This document shows, piece after piece, positions 1-9,400 of a stretch of DNA of 64,000 nucleotides. Position 1 is the first letter of the stretch. Each line of letters begins with the position of its first letter. This DNA comes from DATFVA01 sp963811905. GTDB taxonomy: Bacteria > Bacteroidota > Ignavibacteria > Ignavibacteriales > Ignavibacteriaceae. The position numbers and the translations under genes were made by a program. The stretch is from the NCBI GenBank assembly GCA_963811905.1, contig CAWETK010000014.1:62001-126000 (forward strand), in the 5' to 3' direction. The notes under the pieces are model-generated. The model worked only from the letters and a program-made list of their open reading frames with translations, was not told the origin of the DNA and made no database searches.

Positions 1-1
1 A

Positions 2-2230
2 GCTTCCTTCAAGAATTTTGACATATATGATGGTCTTCAGAGTAATGAATTCAACACTAACGCTTTTTACAAGAGTAAAAGCGGAGAGATGTTCTTCGGA
101 GGCATAAAAGGATTAAATTATTTCTATCCTGACGATGTAAAGGAGAACCCTTTTATTCCAAACATTGTCATTACCAGCTGCGAGGTGCAGAACCAGTCAT
201 CCGGAAACGGTAATCAAAAGCCGGTGATTAAACCGGTAACAGGCACATCGGAAATAACCCTATCATATAAAGAGGACATAATAAGTATCGAATTTGCCTC
301 ACTTGATTTTTCCGCTCCCGAAAAAAACAGGTATTACTACAAGCTGGAAAATTTTAATGATAACTGGGTAAATGCAGGAACGCACCATAGCGTAACTTTT
401 ACCCACCTTCCTGCCGGTGAATATATTTTCAGGGTCAGGGGCTCGAATAATGACGGTATCTGGAATGAGAAAGGTGCATCATTAAAAATTATAATACTTC
501 CTCCCTGGTGGCAGACATGGTGGGCATATGCAGTTTACGGAATCATTTTTCTGCTTGGGCTTTATATCCTCAGGAGGTATGAACTTAACCGGATGAACCT
601 TAAAAACCAGCTGAAGCTTGAGAAAGTGGAATCGGATTCACTGCGTCAGCTGGACCATCTTAAAACAAGGCTCTTCGCAAATATATCCCACGAGTTCCGG
701 ACTCCTTTAACCTTAATTCTCGGTCAGATAGGAAGTGTTTTATCCTCTGATATGGGGACGAAAGAGAAAGGAAAACTCCATATAGCCAACAGGAATGCAA
801 GAAGACTGCTTACATTGATAAACCAGCTTCTAGATATATCAAAAATTGAGGCAGGCGGGATGAAGCTTAAAGCCGGGCAGCATAATATAGTCTCATTTCT
901 TAAAAGCCTGTTTTATTCTTTTGAGTCGCTTGCAGAATCGAAAACAATAACTCTGAAGTTCGAGTCTTTTTATGAATATATCCCAGTGATATACGAACCT
1001 GATAAGATGGAGAAAGTTTTTTATAACCTGATCTCAAATGCATTTAAGTTTACTCCGCCGGGCGGCGAGATAAAAGTGAAGGTAAATAAAATAGACCCTG
1101 CATTTGCGGAGATCTGCATTATAGATACCGGCAGAGGCATACCAGCAGACCAACTTTCAAAAATATTCGACCGATTTTACCAGGGAGACAATTCAAATAC
1201 CCGTGAGTATGAAGGAACGGGAATAGGGCTGGCGTTTGCCAGGGAACTCATCGAACTTCATAAGGGTGAAATTTCTGTTAACAGTAAAGTTGATGAAGGA
1301 ACAGTATTTACAATTCTCCTGCCCCTCGGTGACGGTAAGGAACCGGGGAAGAACGCCGGAGATGATATCCCCAATGTAATACTTCCGGATACAAGTTTAC
1401 CAGCCGCCGGCCTGGAATCTCAGGAGGAACCTTTTACTGAAGAGGAAGTGCCCGGGGTTTATATTAAGAGCGGAGAAATAATATTAATAGTTGAAGATAA
1501 TATTGATGTGCGGAATTATATAAGAGAACAGCTTGAAGATGACTATAGAATAATTGAGGCTTCCGATGGGCGGGAAGGTTTGATCCGGGCAGGTGAGATA
1601 ATACCGGATCTTATTCTGACGGACATTATGATGCCGAAAATGGATGGATATGAATTCAGCATTGCAATAAGGACAGATGAAAAGACAAGTCATATCCCGA
1701 TAATTATGCTGACGGCAAAAGCAGGACTTGAAGATAAAATCGAAGGACTTGAGACAGGAATAGATGATTACCTGACCAAACCCTTCAATGCGAGGGAATT
1801 ACGAGTAAGGGTTAAAAATCTGATCCTTCGTCGGAAGGAACTGAGAAAAAAATTCAGCAATGCTACCGTCATAAAACCTTCCGAAGTATCTGCTGTAGAT
1901 GCCGACCAGAAATTCCTGCAGAAGACTATAAAAATAATAGAAGATCATTTTGAAGATGAGCAATTCAGCGTTGAGAGGCTTGCTGAAGAAGCAGGAATAA
2001 GCATATCCCAGCTTAACCGGAAGCTGAAAGCTCTGATCGATCAGTCTGCGGGACAATTAATCCGCTCTCTTCGACTTCAGCGAGCGGCAGATCTTTTATC
2101 TCAGAATGCCGGAAGTATTGCAGAAATATGCTACCAGGTCGGTTTCAGCGACCAGTCCTATTTTTCACGCGCGTTTAAGAAACAGTTCGGAATCAGCCCT
2201 ACAGAATATCAAAAAGCAGCCAGCAAATAA
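2..2230 (+). CDS. Hybrid two-component sensor (propeller/Y_Y_Y, kinase, receiver, AraC), 5' truncated
   Basis: The reading frame is open from base 2, so the window cuts the gene; only the last propeller strands remain before the first internal Met (base 89). Numbering from that Met: a Y_Y_Y-type domain at about 50-138, a membrane helix at about 145-162, a HisKA domain with HEFRTP (His201), a HATPase with N-box NLISNAFKF and G-boxes DTGRGIP and GTGIGLAF, a receiver with Asp512 in LTDIMMPKMDG and Lys564 in TKPF, and a C-terminal AraC-type HTH (about 625-710). This is the classic one-protein hybrid two-component layout of Bacteroidota, in which a periplasmic ligand, often a glycan, triggers DNA binding by the same protein. 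The ligand cannot be read from the sequence. No target polysaccharide locus lies downstream in this window. Confidence 0.93.
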   Translation, partial: ASFKNFDIYDGLQSNEFNTNAFYKSKSGEMFFGGIKGLNYFYPDDVKENPFIPNIVITSCEVQNQSSGNGNQKPVIKPVTGTSEITLSYKEDIISIEFASLDFSAPEKNRYYYKLENFNDNWVNAGTHHSVTFTHLPAGEYIFRVRGSNNDGIWNEKGASLKIIILPPWWQTWWAYAVYGIIFLLGLYILRRYELNRMNLKNQLKLEKVESDSLRQLDHLKTRLFANISHEFRTPLTLILGQIGSVLSSDMGTKEKGKLHIANRNARRLLTLINQLLDISKIEAGGMKLKAGQHNIVSFLKSLFYSFESLAESKTITLKFESFYEYIPVIYEPDKMEKVFYNLISNAFKFTPPGGEIKVKVNKIDPAFAEICIIDTGRGIPADQLSKIFDRFYQGDNSNTREYEGTGIGLAFARELIELHKGEISVNSKVDEGTVFTILLPLGDGKEPGKNAGDDIPNVILPDTSLPAAGLESQEEPFTEEEVPGVYIKSGEIILIVEDNIDVRNYIREQLEDDYRIIEASDGREGLIRAGEIIPDLILTDIMMPKMDGYEFSIAIRTDEKTSHIPIIMLTAKAGLEDKIEGLETGIDDYLTKPFNARELRVRVKNLILRRKELRKKFSNATVIKPSEVSAVDADQKFLQKTIKIIEDHFEDEQFSVERLAEEAGISISQLNRKLKALIDQSAGQLIRSLRLQRAADLLSQNAGSIAEICYQVGFSDQSYFSRAFKKQFGISPTEYQKAASK

Positions 2231-2649
2231 ATACTTGCACTCCCTCTCCGGTCTGTTATAATCAATGCTATGGTAACTGATTCTCAGGGAGGTTCACATC
2301 AATTGAATATGATATATGTCCAGAATCCTGGCGGAGGCGGTCATCTTAGTTTCACACTCAATTAACCAATGCATTTTTCAGATATAATTAAATAAAATAA
2401 TATCGGGTCGGCTTAAAACACCGGCTTTTTTATTTTAGCTTAAAGAGAAGGAGCTTCCGTAACATTTCCTCTACTGTTAAGACATTGGACGGTTTCGGAA
2501 TAGCCGGACTGTATATTTTTATGTCCACTGATATCTGGTTCCCTAAAAATCCTAAATATTGCGCCAATAATACAAGATATCTTCCATTTAGAATCATACT
2601 TTTAAAACCAACTTAACCAAAGCTATCACTCACTACGAAAAATAAAGCA
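2231..2649. other. Intergenic region after the hybrid sensor
   Basis: A 419-base stretch without a convincing gene. The frame of the upstream sensor stays open for 44 codons after its stop (to a TAA at about 2365) and includes a short Met-start reading rich in Gly near its end, but nothing recognisable. A terminator follows at about 2406. The remaining 200 bases are A+T-rich and presumably contain the promoter of the next gene, which I cannot pinpoint. Confidence 0.5.
2406..2431 (+). terminator. Rho-independent terminator after the hybrid sensor gene
   Basis: GTCGG (2407-2411) pairs with CCGGC (2421-2425), allowing one G-T wobble, around a 9-base loop and is followed directly by six T residues. 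It lies about 180 bases after the sensor stop codon. Confidence 0.65.
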
Positions 2650-3090
2650 ATGATAATGCTTAAAATATCAGGAATTTATAAGACTGACGGTACTATTGTT
2701 CTTGAAAAGGGCAAAATCTTAAAATGGAACGAGTTGAGTGAAAATATTGCGCCTGAACTGCCGCCATCTGTAAAAGTTGAACTCAATCTGTCTTTTAAGG
2801 CAAATGATTTGCTTCTTGGCACAAGTGGGGTTGTATGGGCAACATTCGATACCCAGCAGGCTGAAGTTATTCAAAACAGCCTTTTAGCACAACATATTAA
2901 TTCGGAGATCAAACCTGTTAAACTAATGGATAGTAAATTGTTCATAATCAGGATTATGAATGAAAATGATATCAATGATTCTATAGATTTTATCTGGCAG
3001 AGTCAGGACGGACTAAGATTAAAACCTGATTGGGTTTATCCCGAAGGTGAAAAGAATAAAAGTTTTGAACAATGGCTGGAGGATCATTAG
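2650..3090 (+). CDS. Hypothetical protein, 146 aa
   Basis: A soluble protein with no signal peptide or membrane segment. The C-terminal half (about residues 60-120: a strand ending in VVWATFDT, then a helix QQAEVIQNSLL, then IKPVKLMDSKLFIIRI) has the alternating strand/helix look of DUF2007-like putative signal-transducing domains, in which a conserved 'a.fdt..eAe.iq..L' segment is typical; I treat this as a weak resemblance only. Two start codons are possible (2650 or 2656) and neither has a clear Shine-Dalgarno. It stands alone between terminator signals, with 83 bases to the next gene. Function unknown. Confidence 0.6.
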   Translation: MIMLKISGIYKTDGTIVLEKGKILKWNELSENIAPELPPSVKVELNLSFKANDLLLGTSGVVWATFDTQQAEVIQNSLLAQHINSEIKPVKLMDSKLFIIRIMNENDINDSIDFIWQSQDGLRLKPDWVYPEGEKNKSFEQWLEDH

Positions 3091-3173
3091 TCGTGATAAA
3101 ATAACCGGCCCGGATATTCTTTAATTATCAACATTAACCAACACATATATATAAACAATCCGAAAGGTACCAA

Positions 3174-3611
3174 ATGAAAACTCTGTTAACAGCACTTTTT
3201 CTTTTAGCGCTCTTTATCTCCTTTAATTCCTCTGCATATGCACAGGAACCACAGGGTAATGTAGTCGTAATGACCAATTTCGAAAGAGCATTTCCTGATA
3301 ATGGCACGGCACGGGAACTGGATTCCCTGGCTCAGGTAATGATGGATAATTCCTATAAGAATAATCCACACGTTATAAGCTATAGTGTGGTTCGTCACTT
3401 TTGGGGTCACGACAGCCGCGATTTTATTCAGATGATCACTGTTAAGAGCTTTGAGGACATAAACAAAGCCGAAGATGAAGGCAACAAAGAGTTTATGAAG
3501 GCTATGCCTGAAAAAGCAGACAGAGCAGCATTCAATAAGGCATACAGTAAATATTTTACCGGGAAACACTCCGATGAAATATACTCTCAGGTGGTTTCGA
3601 GCAGTAAATAG
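3174..3611 (+). CDS. Secreted hypothetical protein, 145 aa
   Basis: The N-terminus (residues 1-23, ending SSAYAQ) is a clear signal peptide, so the mature protein of about 120 aa is periplasmic or exported. The mature part contains VVMTNFERAFPDNG, HVISYSVVRHFWGHDSRDFIQMITVKSFEDINKA, a pattern (strand, long helix, strand with a conserved H/W, then 'a.f....w') that recalls dimeric alpha-beta barrel proteins, but I do not recognise a named family. The gene has its own strong terminator right after the stop. It opens a run of four small secreted or exported proteins (to 5297). Confidence 0.65.
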   Translation: MKTLLTALFLLALFISFNSSAYAQEPQGNVVVMTNFERAFPDNGTARELDSLAQVMMDNSYKNNPHVISYSVVRHFWGHDSRDFIQMITVKSFEDINKAEDEGNKEFMKAMPEKADRAAFNKAYSKYFTGKHSDEIYSQVVSSSK

Positions 3612-3625
3612 ATTACGCATGTTAT

Positions 3626-3660
3626 AAAGGAGATAACCCCGGTTATCTCCTTTATTTTTA
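3626..3660 (+). terminator. Strong rho-independent terminator
   Basis: A perfect 13-bp inverted repeat, AAAGGAGATAACC (3626-3638) and GGTTATCTCCTTT (3641-3653), with a very short loop followed by ATTTTTA. It sits 15 bases after the stop of the 145-aa secreted protein. The stem starts with A and ends with T runs, so it can also act on the other strand. Confidence 0.85.
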
Positions 3661-3696
3661 ATAAAGTTAAAGAGTATCAATAGAAAAACCATTTTA

Positions 3697-3906
3697 ATGT
3701 TAGTCATCCTGTTCCCGGTATTAGCTGCTTTCATAAAAGCCGGAGATAAGGAAGATGTAATGTCTGCAATACATTCTAAAATGGATACATTTAATAAACA
3801 AGACGTTAACGCCTATCCTTCAAATTTCGTAGAAGAGAATACAGAATTTCCGAATATGGTTTTTCCCTTGCGCTGCGTTTTAATAAATAAATTCAGAAAG
3901 ATATGA
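3697..3906 (+). pseudogene. Truncated SnoaL/NTF2-like protein (N-terminal fragment)
   Basis: Residues 18-46 (DKEDVMSAIHSKMDTFNKQD and the following NAY..NFVEEN) look like the first helix and following segment of a SnoaL-like/NTF2-fold protein, where 'D..av....aw..gD...y...f.ed..f' is typical. After TEFPNM the similarity stops and the frame runs on for about 15 unrelated residues, so the gene is cut to 69 aa, about half a domain. Its stop overlaps the start of the yceI-like gene (ATGATG), so a short leader peptide with translational coupling is an alternative. A matching C-terminal fragment occurs at 5151-5297. Confidence 0.45.
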
Positions 3907-4553
3907 TGCAAAGATACATATGGATATTAATGATATCCTTATTAATAATCTCGGACAGTCTGCCGCAGACATTTGATCTGCCGTCACTGCGAGTACAAAA
4001 ATTCAACCTGAGAGATTCAACAGGTAGAAACCAGGCAGTCTTTCACAGTGAAGCGCGTTTTGAAAATGTAACCGGACTGGCTAATGATGTATGGGGCAGC
4101 CTTTCCTTCGATACAAAAGATATTGCTTCAACATTAAAGGGCGATATTTTCATATCCGTATCTTCACTTAAAACAGGTATTAAACTGAGGGACGAGCAGC
4201 TGCAGACCATTATGTGGCTGAATTCGGAAAGATACCCCGTTATAAGCTTCCGGATTCGGGAAGTAAAAAATATAGATTTGTTAGAAGACAATTTCATAAA
4301 GGTTTTAGTCACCGGGGATTTTACACTTCATGGTCAAACAAGACTTATAAATGCCTCAGCCAAACTGAAATATGTATCGGAAAATGATTATACAAAAACA
4401 ATAAGACCGGGTAACCTGGTTAATATTTCCGCTAAGTTCGATATTAAACTTTCGGATTATAAAGTCTACAATTCTTTTATAGGCGATCGCGTAAGCGACA
4501 AAATTCTGATAACAGCCAATCTTACAGGTTCGGATGCAGGTACAAAAAACTAA
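3903..4553 (+). CDS. YceI family secreted lipid-binding-type protein
   Basis: A 216-aa protein with an N-terminal signal sequence (residues 1-22). The mature part shows the YceI pattern: VFHSEARFENVTGLANDVWGSLSFD, then VSSLKTGIKLRDEQLQ, MWLNSERYPVISFRI and VTGDFTLHGQTRLI. YceI proteins are beta-barrel, lipocalin-like and bind isoprenoid or amphiphilic ligands in the periplasm; the ligand here is unknown. The starting ATG overlaps the stop of the preceding small frame (ATGA), so the two may be translated together. A separate ribosome site serves the next gene 31 bases downstream, so co-transcription with it is likely. Confidence 0.85.
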   Translation: MMQRYIWILMISLLIISDSLPQTFDLPSLRVQKFNLRDSTGRNQAVFHSEARFENVTGLANDVWGSLSFDTKDIASTLKGDIFISVSSLKTGIKLRDEQLQTIMWLNSERYPVISFRIREVKNIDLLEDNFIKVLVTGDFTLHGQTRLINASAKLKYVSENDYTKTIRPGNLVNISAKFDIKLSDYKVYNSFIGDRVSDKILITANLTGSDAGTKN

Positions 4554-4584
4554 CTTCATAATACATTAAACAAGGAGCGGTTCA

Positions 4585-5070
4585 ATGAAAAAATTAACTC
4601 AAATATTTTTTGCAATGTTCGTATTACTATTGCTGTCAGGCAGCAGCTTTGCTCAGCAATGGTCTGATGCGCAGAAGGATGTATGGGCGGGCGTTGAAAA
4701 ATACTGGCAGGTATCATCATCGGGTGATGCAGCGGGATTTATGTCATATTTCGATGACAGCTATATGGGCTGGAGCAATCAGTCAAGAGCGCCGATGAGC
4801 AAGACCAACACAAGTAAGTGGGTTATGCAGGATGCAAAAGACAATTCAACACTTGTATATTCTATTACTCCCCTCGGTATATGGGTAAAGGGTGACTTTG
4901 CATATGTACATTACACATACGAAACCGTTGAGCAAAATAAAGAAACCAATAAGAGGACGCCCAGTTCGGGCATATGGACTGATATCCTTATGAAAAAAGA
5001 CGGTAAGTGGGTGCTGATTGGCGACCACGGCGGAAGAACTTCCGGCGGCGGCAGCAGTTCGAGCGAATAA
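4585..5070 (+). CDS. Secreted SnoaL-like/DUF4440-type protein
   Basis: A 161-aa protein with signal peptide (residues 1-23, ending SSFAQ), preceded by a good Shine-Dalgarno (ACAAGGAGCGG). The mature chain has the NTF2-fold pattern of DUF4440/SnoaL-like proteins: an opening helix (QKDVWAGVEKYWQVSSSGDAAGFMSYFDDSYMGW), strands ending in GDFAYVHYTYET and a terminal strand WTDILMKKDGKWVLIGDHGG. Such proteins form a small cone-shaped pocket; some are enzymes, many are only ligand binders, and no catalytic set can be assigned here. The tail is Gly/Ser-rich (GGGSSSSE). Confidence 0.8.
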   Translation: MKKLTQIFFAMFVLLLLSGSSFAQQWSDAQKDVWAGVEKYWQVSSSGDAAGFMSYFDDSYMGWSNQSRAPMSKTNTSKWVMQDAKDNSTLVYSITPLGIWVKGDFAYVHYTYETVEQNKETNKRTPSSGIWTDILMKKDGKWVLIGDHGGRTSGGGSSSSE

Positions 5071-5115
5071 GCAGGTTTCAAAAAAATAACAGCATAAATA
5101 ACTTTATCTATTTTC

Positions 5116-5145
5116 AAAGATGTCATCCTTCGTGATGACATCTTT
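5116..5145 (+). terminator. Terminator hairpin after the DUF4440-type gene
   Basis: A perfect 12-bp stem, AAAGATGTCATC (5116-5127) and GATGACATCTTT (5134-5145), with loop CTTCGT. The T run is short, so it may work in both directions or be a weak terminator. It lies directly in front of the SnoaL-like fragment at 5151. Confidence 0.7.
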
Positions 5146-5150
5146 CATAT

Positions 5151-5297
5151 ATGCAGAGAAAGAAGCAGATACATAAATCTGTGAGCATTGATGGGACAAC
5201 ATTAGTCCGGATGAGCAAAGGGAATATTGCGGAAGAAAGAGATTTTTATAATAACTATGAATTTATGAGACAGCCGGGACTAATAAATGAAGGATAG
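5151..5297 (+). pseudogene. SnoaL/NTF2-like C-terminal fragment, 48 codons
   Basis: A 48-codon frame from ATG 5151 to TAG 5295-5297 that reads like the last strand and tail of a SnoaL-like protein: SVSIDGTTLVRMSKGNIAEE then RDFYNNYEFMRQPGLINEG. In that family the final strand carries 'dG..i.r..dGKI.ee.dyyD', followed by a short helix and a 'qLGl' tail. There is no opening helix or pocket, so it cannot fold as a full domain. Together with the N-terminal fragment at 3697-3906 it suggests a broken gene with yceI and the DUF4440 gene now lying between the pieces. Confidence 0.55.
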
Positions 5298-5328
5298 TTT
5301 TTACTATATATAAAAAAACGGTTGATAG

Positions 5329-6468
5329 ATGAGAGCGAAATCAATTAAGGGAAGATCACCAGAAGAGATTTTATCGGTACTGAATAAAAGTATGGCGGAT
5401 GGGTTCAGACCAACGTTAGCAGTGGTATTTTTATCCATAAGCCAGGACAGGAAAATGATAACGGAAATACTTGATGCTGCCGGCATTGCGGTATATGGGG
5501 CTACTACCAATGGTGAATTTATTGACGAGGAAATAGAAAAAGGTTCAGCGGCTATCCTTTTGCTTGAAATTAAAAAAGACCGGTTCCGTGTTTATTTCGG
5601 AGAATATACTGAAAGAAATTACAGGGAAACTGCAAGGTTGATTGCGAAGAAAGCTAAAGAATTGTTTACCCGTCCGTCCTTTCTTATAGCCGCAAGCCAC
5701 ATGGAAACAGATGCTGAACAGTTATTATTTGGTTTTGAAGATGTATGCGGTAAAGATGTTAATGTTTTCGGAGGGATGGCAGGCGATGATTATAAGTTTT
5801 CTGAACAGTTTGTATTCACAAATGGTAAAGAAAGCAACAGAGGCATAGTAGTGATTGCTCTTGATGAGAATAAGATATTTATAAAGGGTATTGCAACCTG
5901 CGGATGGAAGGCAATCGGAACGGAAAGAATAGTTACAAAAAGTCAGGGTAATCATGTTTTTACCGTAGACGATATACCTGTACTTGATATAACAACAAAG
6001 TATGGCGGAATTGAAAATGTAACTCCGGATAATGCCGGCCTGCTGATAGAACTTGCAGCCAATTTCCCCCTGCAGCTGCAGAGAGAGAAAGGAGATCCAG
6101 TTATGCGGCCGGGTCTGGTAGTTGACTGGAATGACAGGTCATTCTACTGCAGCGGTTCAGTTCCCCAGGGATCAAAAGTGCGTTTTTCATTACCGCCTGA
6201 TTTTGATGTAATGGAAAAAGTAATAAAAGGGGTTGAGAAATTAAAAGCGACCGAAATGCCTAAGGCTGACGCACTCGTTGTTTTCAGTTGTGCAGGAAGA
6301 ATTCTTTCATTAGGACCTTTGATGACACAGGAGCTTGAGGGAATAAAAAATGTGTGGAATGTACCAATGGCAGGGATGTTTTCGAATGCTGAACTTGCGA
6401 GAGCGACTGGTGGAAGGCTGGAAATGCACAACCTCACCACCTGCTGTGTAGTCTTAAAAGAAAAATAA
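5329..6468 (+). CDS. FIST domain sensory protein
   Basis: A 379-aa soluble protein matching the FIST_N-FIST_C layout: N-terminal part with VVFLSISQDRKMITEILDAAG, YGATTNGEF, ASHMETDAEQLLFGFED and VFGGMAGDDYKFSEQ; C-terminal part with TKSQGNHVFTVDDIPVLDI, MRPGLVVDWNDRSFYCSGSV and a terminal ALVVFSCAGR..LG and WNVPMAGMFSNAEL. FIST domains are ligand-sensing input domains, thought to bind small ligands such as amino acids, and are often found next to histidine kinases. The next gene, 9 bases away, is a giant cytoplasmic histidine kinase, so this is most likely its stand-alone input protein. No clear Shine-Dalgarno is visible before ATG 5329. Confidence 0.9.
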   Translation: MRAKSIKGRSPEEILSVLNKSMADGFRPTLAVVFLSISQDRKMITEILDAAGIAVYGATTNGEFIDEEIEKGSAAILLLEIKKDRFRVYFGEYTERNYRETARLIAKKAKELFTRPSFLIAASHMETDAEQLLFGFEDVCGKDVNVFGGMAGDDYKFSEQFVFTNGKESNRGIVVIALDENKIFIKGIATCGWKAIGTERIVTKSQGNHVFTVDDIPVLDITTKYGGIENVTPDNAGLLIELAANFPLQLQREKGDPVMRPGLVVDWNDRSFYCSGSVPQGSKVRFSLPPDFDVMEKVIKGVEKLKATEMPKADALVVFSCAGRILSLGPLMTQELEGIKNVWNVPMAGMFSNAELARATGGRLEMHNLTTCCVVLKEK

Positions 6469-6477
6469 ATTCATATA

Positions 6478-9400
6478 ATGAACTCAAAACTTCAAAACAT
6501 ATTCGACATTTTACAGAAATCCGAAAAACTGGATGCTGAACAAAAAAATAACCTGATAAAAGCTGTAAAGGATGCCGACAAAGAATTAGAAATAACAGCA
6601 TTTAAACTTGAGAGAACTGAGAAAGTAAAAAAAACGACAGCAATCCTGCTTGAAGAAACAATTGCTGAACTTGAACAGAAAAGAAAAGCGGTTGAAGCAC
6701 AGAACCGTGAGCTGGAAATTGAAGCTTCACTTGAAAGAGTTCGCGCCGTTGCGATGAGTATGCAGAAGTCAGATGATCTGCTTAGCATCTGCGAAGTTTC
6801 ATTTAAAGAATTTAAAAAGTTAGGCTTCGACAATCTCAGGAATGCAGTAATTCATATTCTTAATGATAACCAAAAATATTTTATGGATTATGATTTTTCA
6901 GATTACCTGGGGGGCAGCAAAAATAAAATAAGTTACGACTCGCATCCCATTCTCAACGAGCAGCTGAAAAAACTTAAAAAGGCGAATGATGCTTTTGCAG
7001 AGGTTGTTATAGATGGTGATCAGCTGGAAAGCTGGAAGGATTTCAGGCGGAAAGGCGGACAGCAGGATGATCCGAGACTCGACGGTATTCCTGCTCTTTA
7101 TTACTATCTCTATTCCATAGGCGTTGGGGACATAGGTATATCAACATTTAAACCAATTGATGAATCACAAATCAACATTCTTAAAAGATTCAGAAACGTA
7201 TTCGATCTTGCCTACCGGAGATACAATGATATTGCACAAGCTGAAGCACAGGCAAGGGAAGCGCAGATTCAACTGGCACTGGAAAGAGTCCGTGCAAGAA
7301 CATTGGCTATGCAGAAATCCGATGAGCTCGCAGAAACTGCCCGGGTTCTTTTTCAACAATTCAGTGAACTTGGTGAAAATCCTGACCAATTATCTATCGG
7401 AATTGTAAATGAATCCGAAAAAGTACTGGAGATTTGGTTATCTATGAAGGGGAACCAAATGAACCAGATGTTTAAGGCTTCTTTTGACGAGCCAGTCGTT
7501 ATAAATAAAATCTACACCGCCTGGAAAGAGAGCAAAAAATCATTGATAGTTGATATCGCCGGAAATGAATTAGAAAAATATAACAATTTCAGAAACAGCA
7601 TTGATGAATTTAAAGATTACAATACAGTCAAAAATAGTTTCAGCTCAGAGGAAAACCGACGCGTTATTTACTGTGCTTTTTTTCCAAAGGGTTTGTTATC
7701 TGTCGCAACTCCTGAACCCAGACCTGAAGAAACATTAAATTTACTGGAAAGATTTTCCGTAGTCTTTGATCTTACCTACACCCGTTTCCTTGATCTTAAA
7801 AAAGCGGAGGCCCAGGCCAGAGAAGCGGAAATTGAACTTGCTCTTGAGAGAGTTCGTGCAAGAACAATGGGCATGCAAAAAAGTGAAGAGCTTAAAGAAG
7901 TAATTCAGCTTGTATATGAACAATTCGTTAATTTAAATATTCATATTGAACATACCGGGTTTATATTGGATTATAAAACAAGGGATGATCTGCATATCTG
8001 GCTCGCTGATCAGCGAGAGATCCCTTCCGAGATAACAATTCCTTGTTTTGATTCTACGCCCAACAACAGCATTAAGGAAGCAAAAGAAAAGGGACAGGAT
8101 TCCTTTACATACCTTCTGGCTTTTGAAGAAAAAAACAAATTTTACCGGGACCTTTTTAAGTTTATCCCAGGCGTGCCCGAGGAATCATTGGAATATTACT
8201 TCAATTGCCCTGGCCTTGCCGGATCAGGTGTATTGCTGGAAAATGTCGGACTGTACATCGAGAATTTTTCAGGTATTCCTTATACAGATGAAGAGAACAA
8301 TACACTTATGCGCTTCGGGAAAGTATTCCAGCAAACCTATACCCGTTTTCTCGATCTGCAAAAAGCGGAAGCGCAGGCAAGAGAATCCGAAATTCAGCTC
8401 GCATTGGAAAGAGTTCGTGCCAGAACGATGGCCATGCAGAAAAGCGATGAACTTGCAGAAACGGCTTCTCATCTTTTTGTACAACTAAATAGTCTTGGTA
8501 TCAAACCTTATAGGTTTAACATTGCAATTGTAGACACTGAATCAGAAAAGTGCCAGCTTTGGTCAACCACAAATGAAGGAAAAGTTATTTCGTCAGGACC
8601 GTTAATACCACTTAAAGAATACAGGGTTTTTAATCAAATGTATGATGGCTGGAAACAGCAACAGAGAGTTTCGGTCATCAGGGTTGAGGGTGAAGAGCGC
8701 ATTACGTGGACTAAATATATTATGAGGTATGTATCTTTCAATGAATATAAGCCAGAAAATATTGATCTGGAAAGACTGAGACTGGAACCGGCAATATTCA
8801 GCAATTTTTTCTTTAAGCAGGGATTTATTGTGGTTCACACACTAGAAGAAATTAATGAAACAGATTTGAAGATTATTCAAAGATTTGTAAACGTATTCGA
8901 ACAGACCTATACACGTTTCCTCGATTTGCAAAAAGCAGAAGCACAAGCAAGAGAAGCACAGATCGAAGCAGCCCTTGAAAAGGTGCGATCCCGTTCTTTA
9001 GCAATGCATAAAAGTGATGAATTGCAGTATGTAGTGAAGACTGTTTTCGAAAGATTGAAAGATCTTAATATCTCTATGGATGCTGCCAATATTGATATAT
9101 TTTCTGAAGGCTCAAGAGATGCAGATCTGTGGATTGCCGCTCCAGGTCAGAAATACGTTGCTTATTTTCATCTGCCGTATGCAGATTATTTTATTCCTGT
9201 CAGCGTCTTTAATGCAAGAGAAAATGGCGATGAGTTTTTTGCAAAAACTTTTTCATTAGAAGAAAAGAACAAATACTTCAATTATCTTTTTGAGTATTCG
9301 GACTTTAAACATCTGCCCGATGAAAGAAAAAATATAATGCTGGCTGCTTCGGCTTACACAGTATCATTTGCATTCACAAAAAACTCTGCTATTTCAATAC

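Noticed and set aside
2231..2365. Read-through extension or small protein after the hybrid sensor
   Set aside because: The frame is open for 44 codons, but it has no ribosome site and the AraC domain already ends at its normal place.
3204..3734. A 176-codon minus-strand frame opposite the secreted protein at 3174
   Set aside because: It lies almost wholly antisense to a gene with a clear signal peptide and terminator, has a Cys- and aromatic-rich composition without a family look, and no ribosome site.
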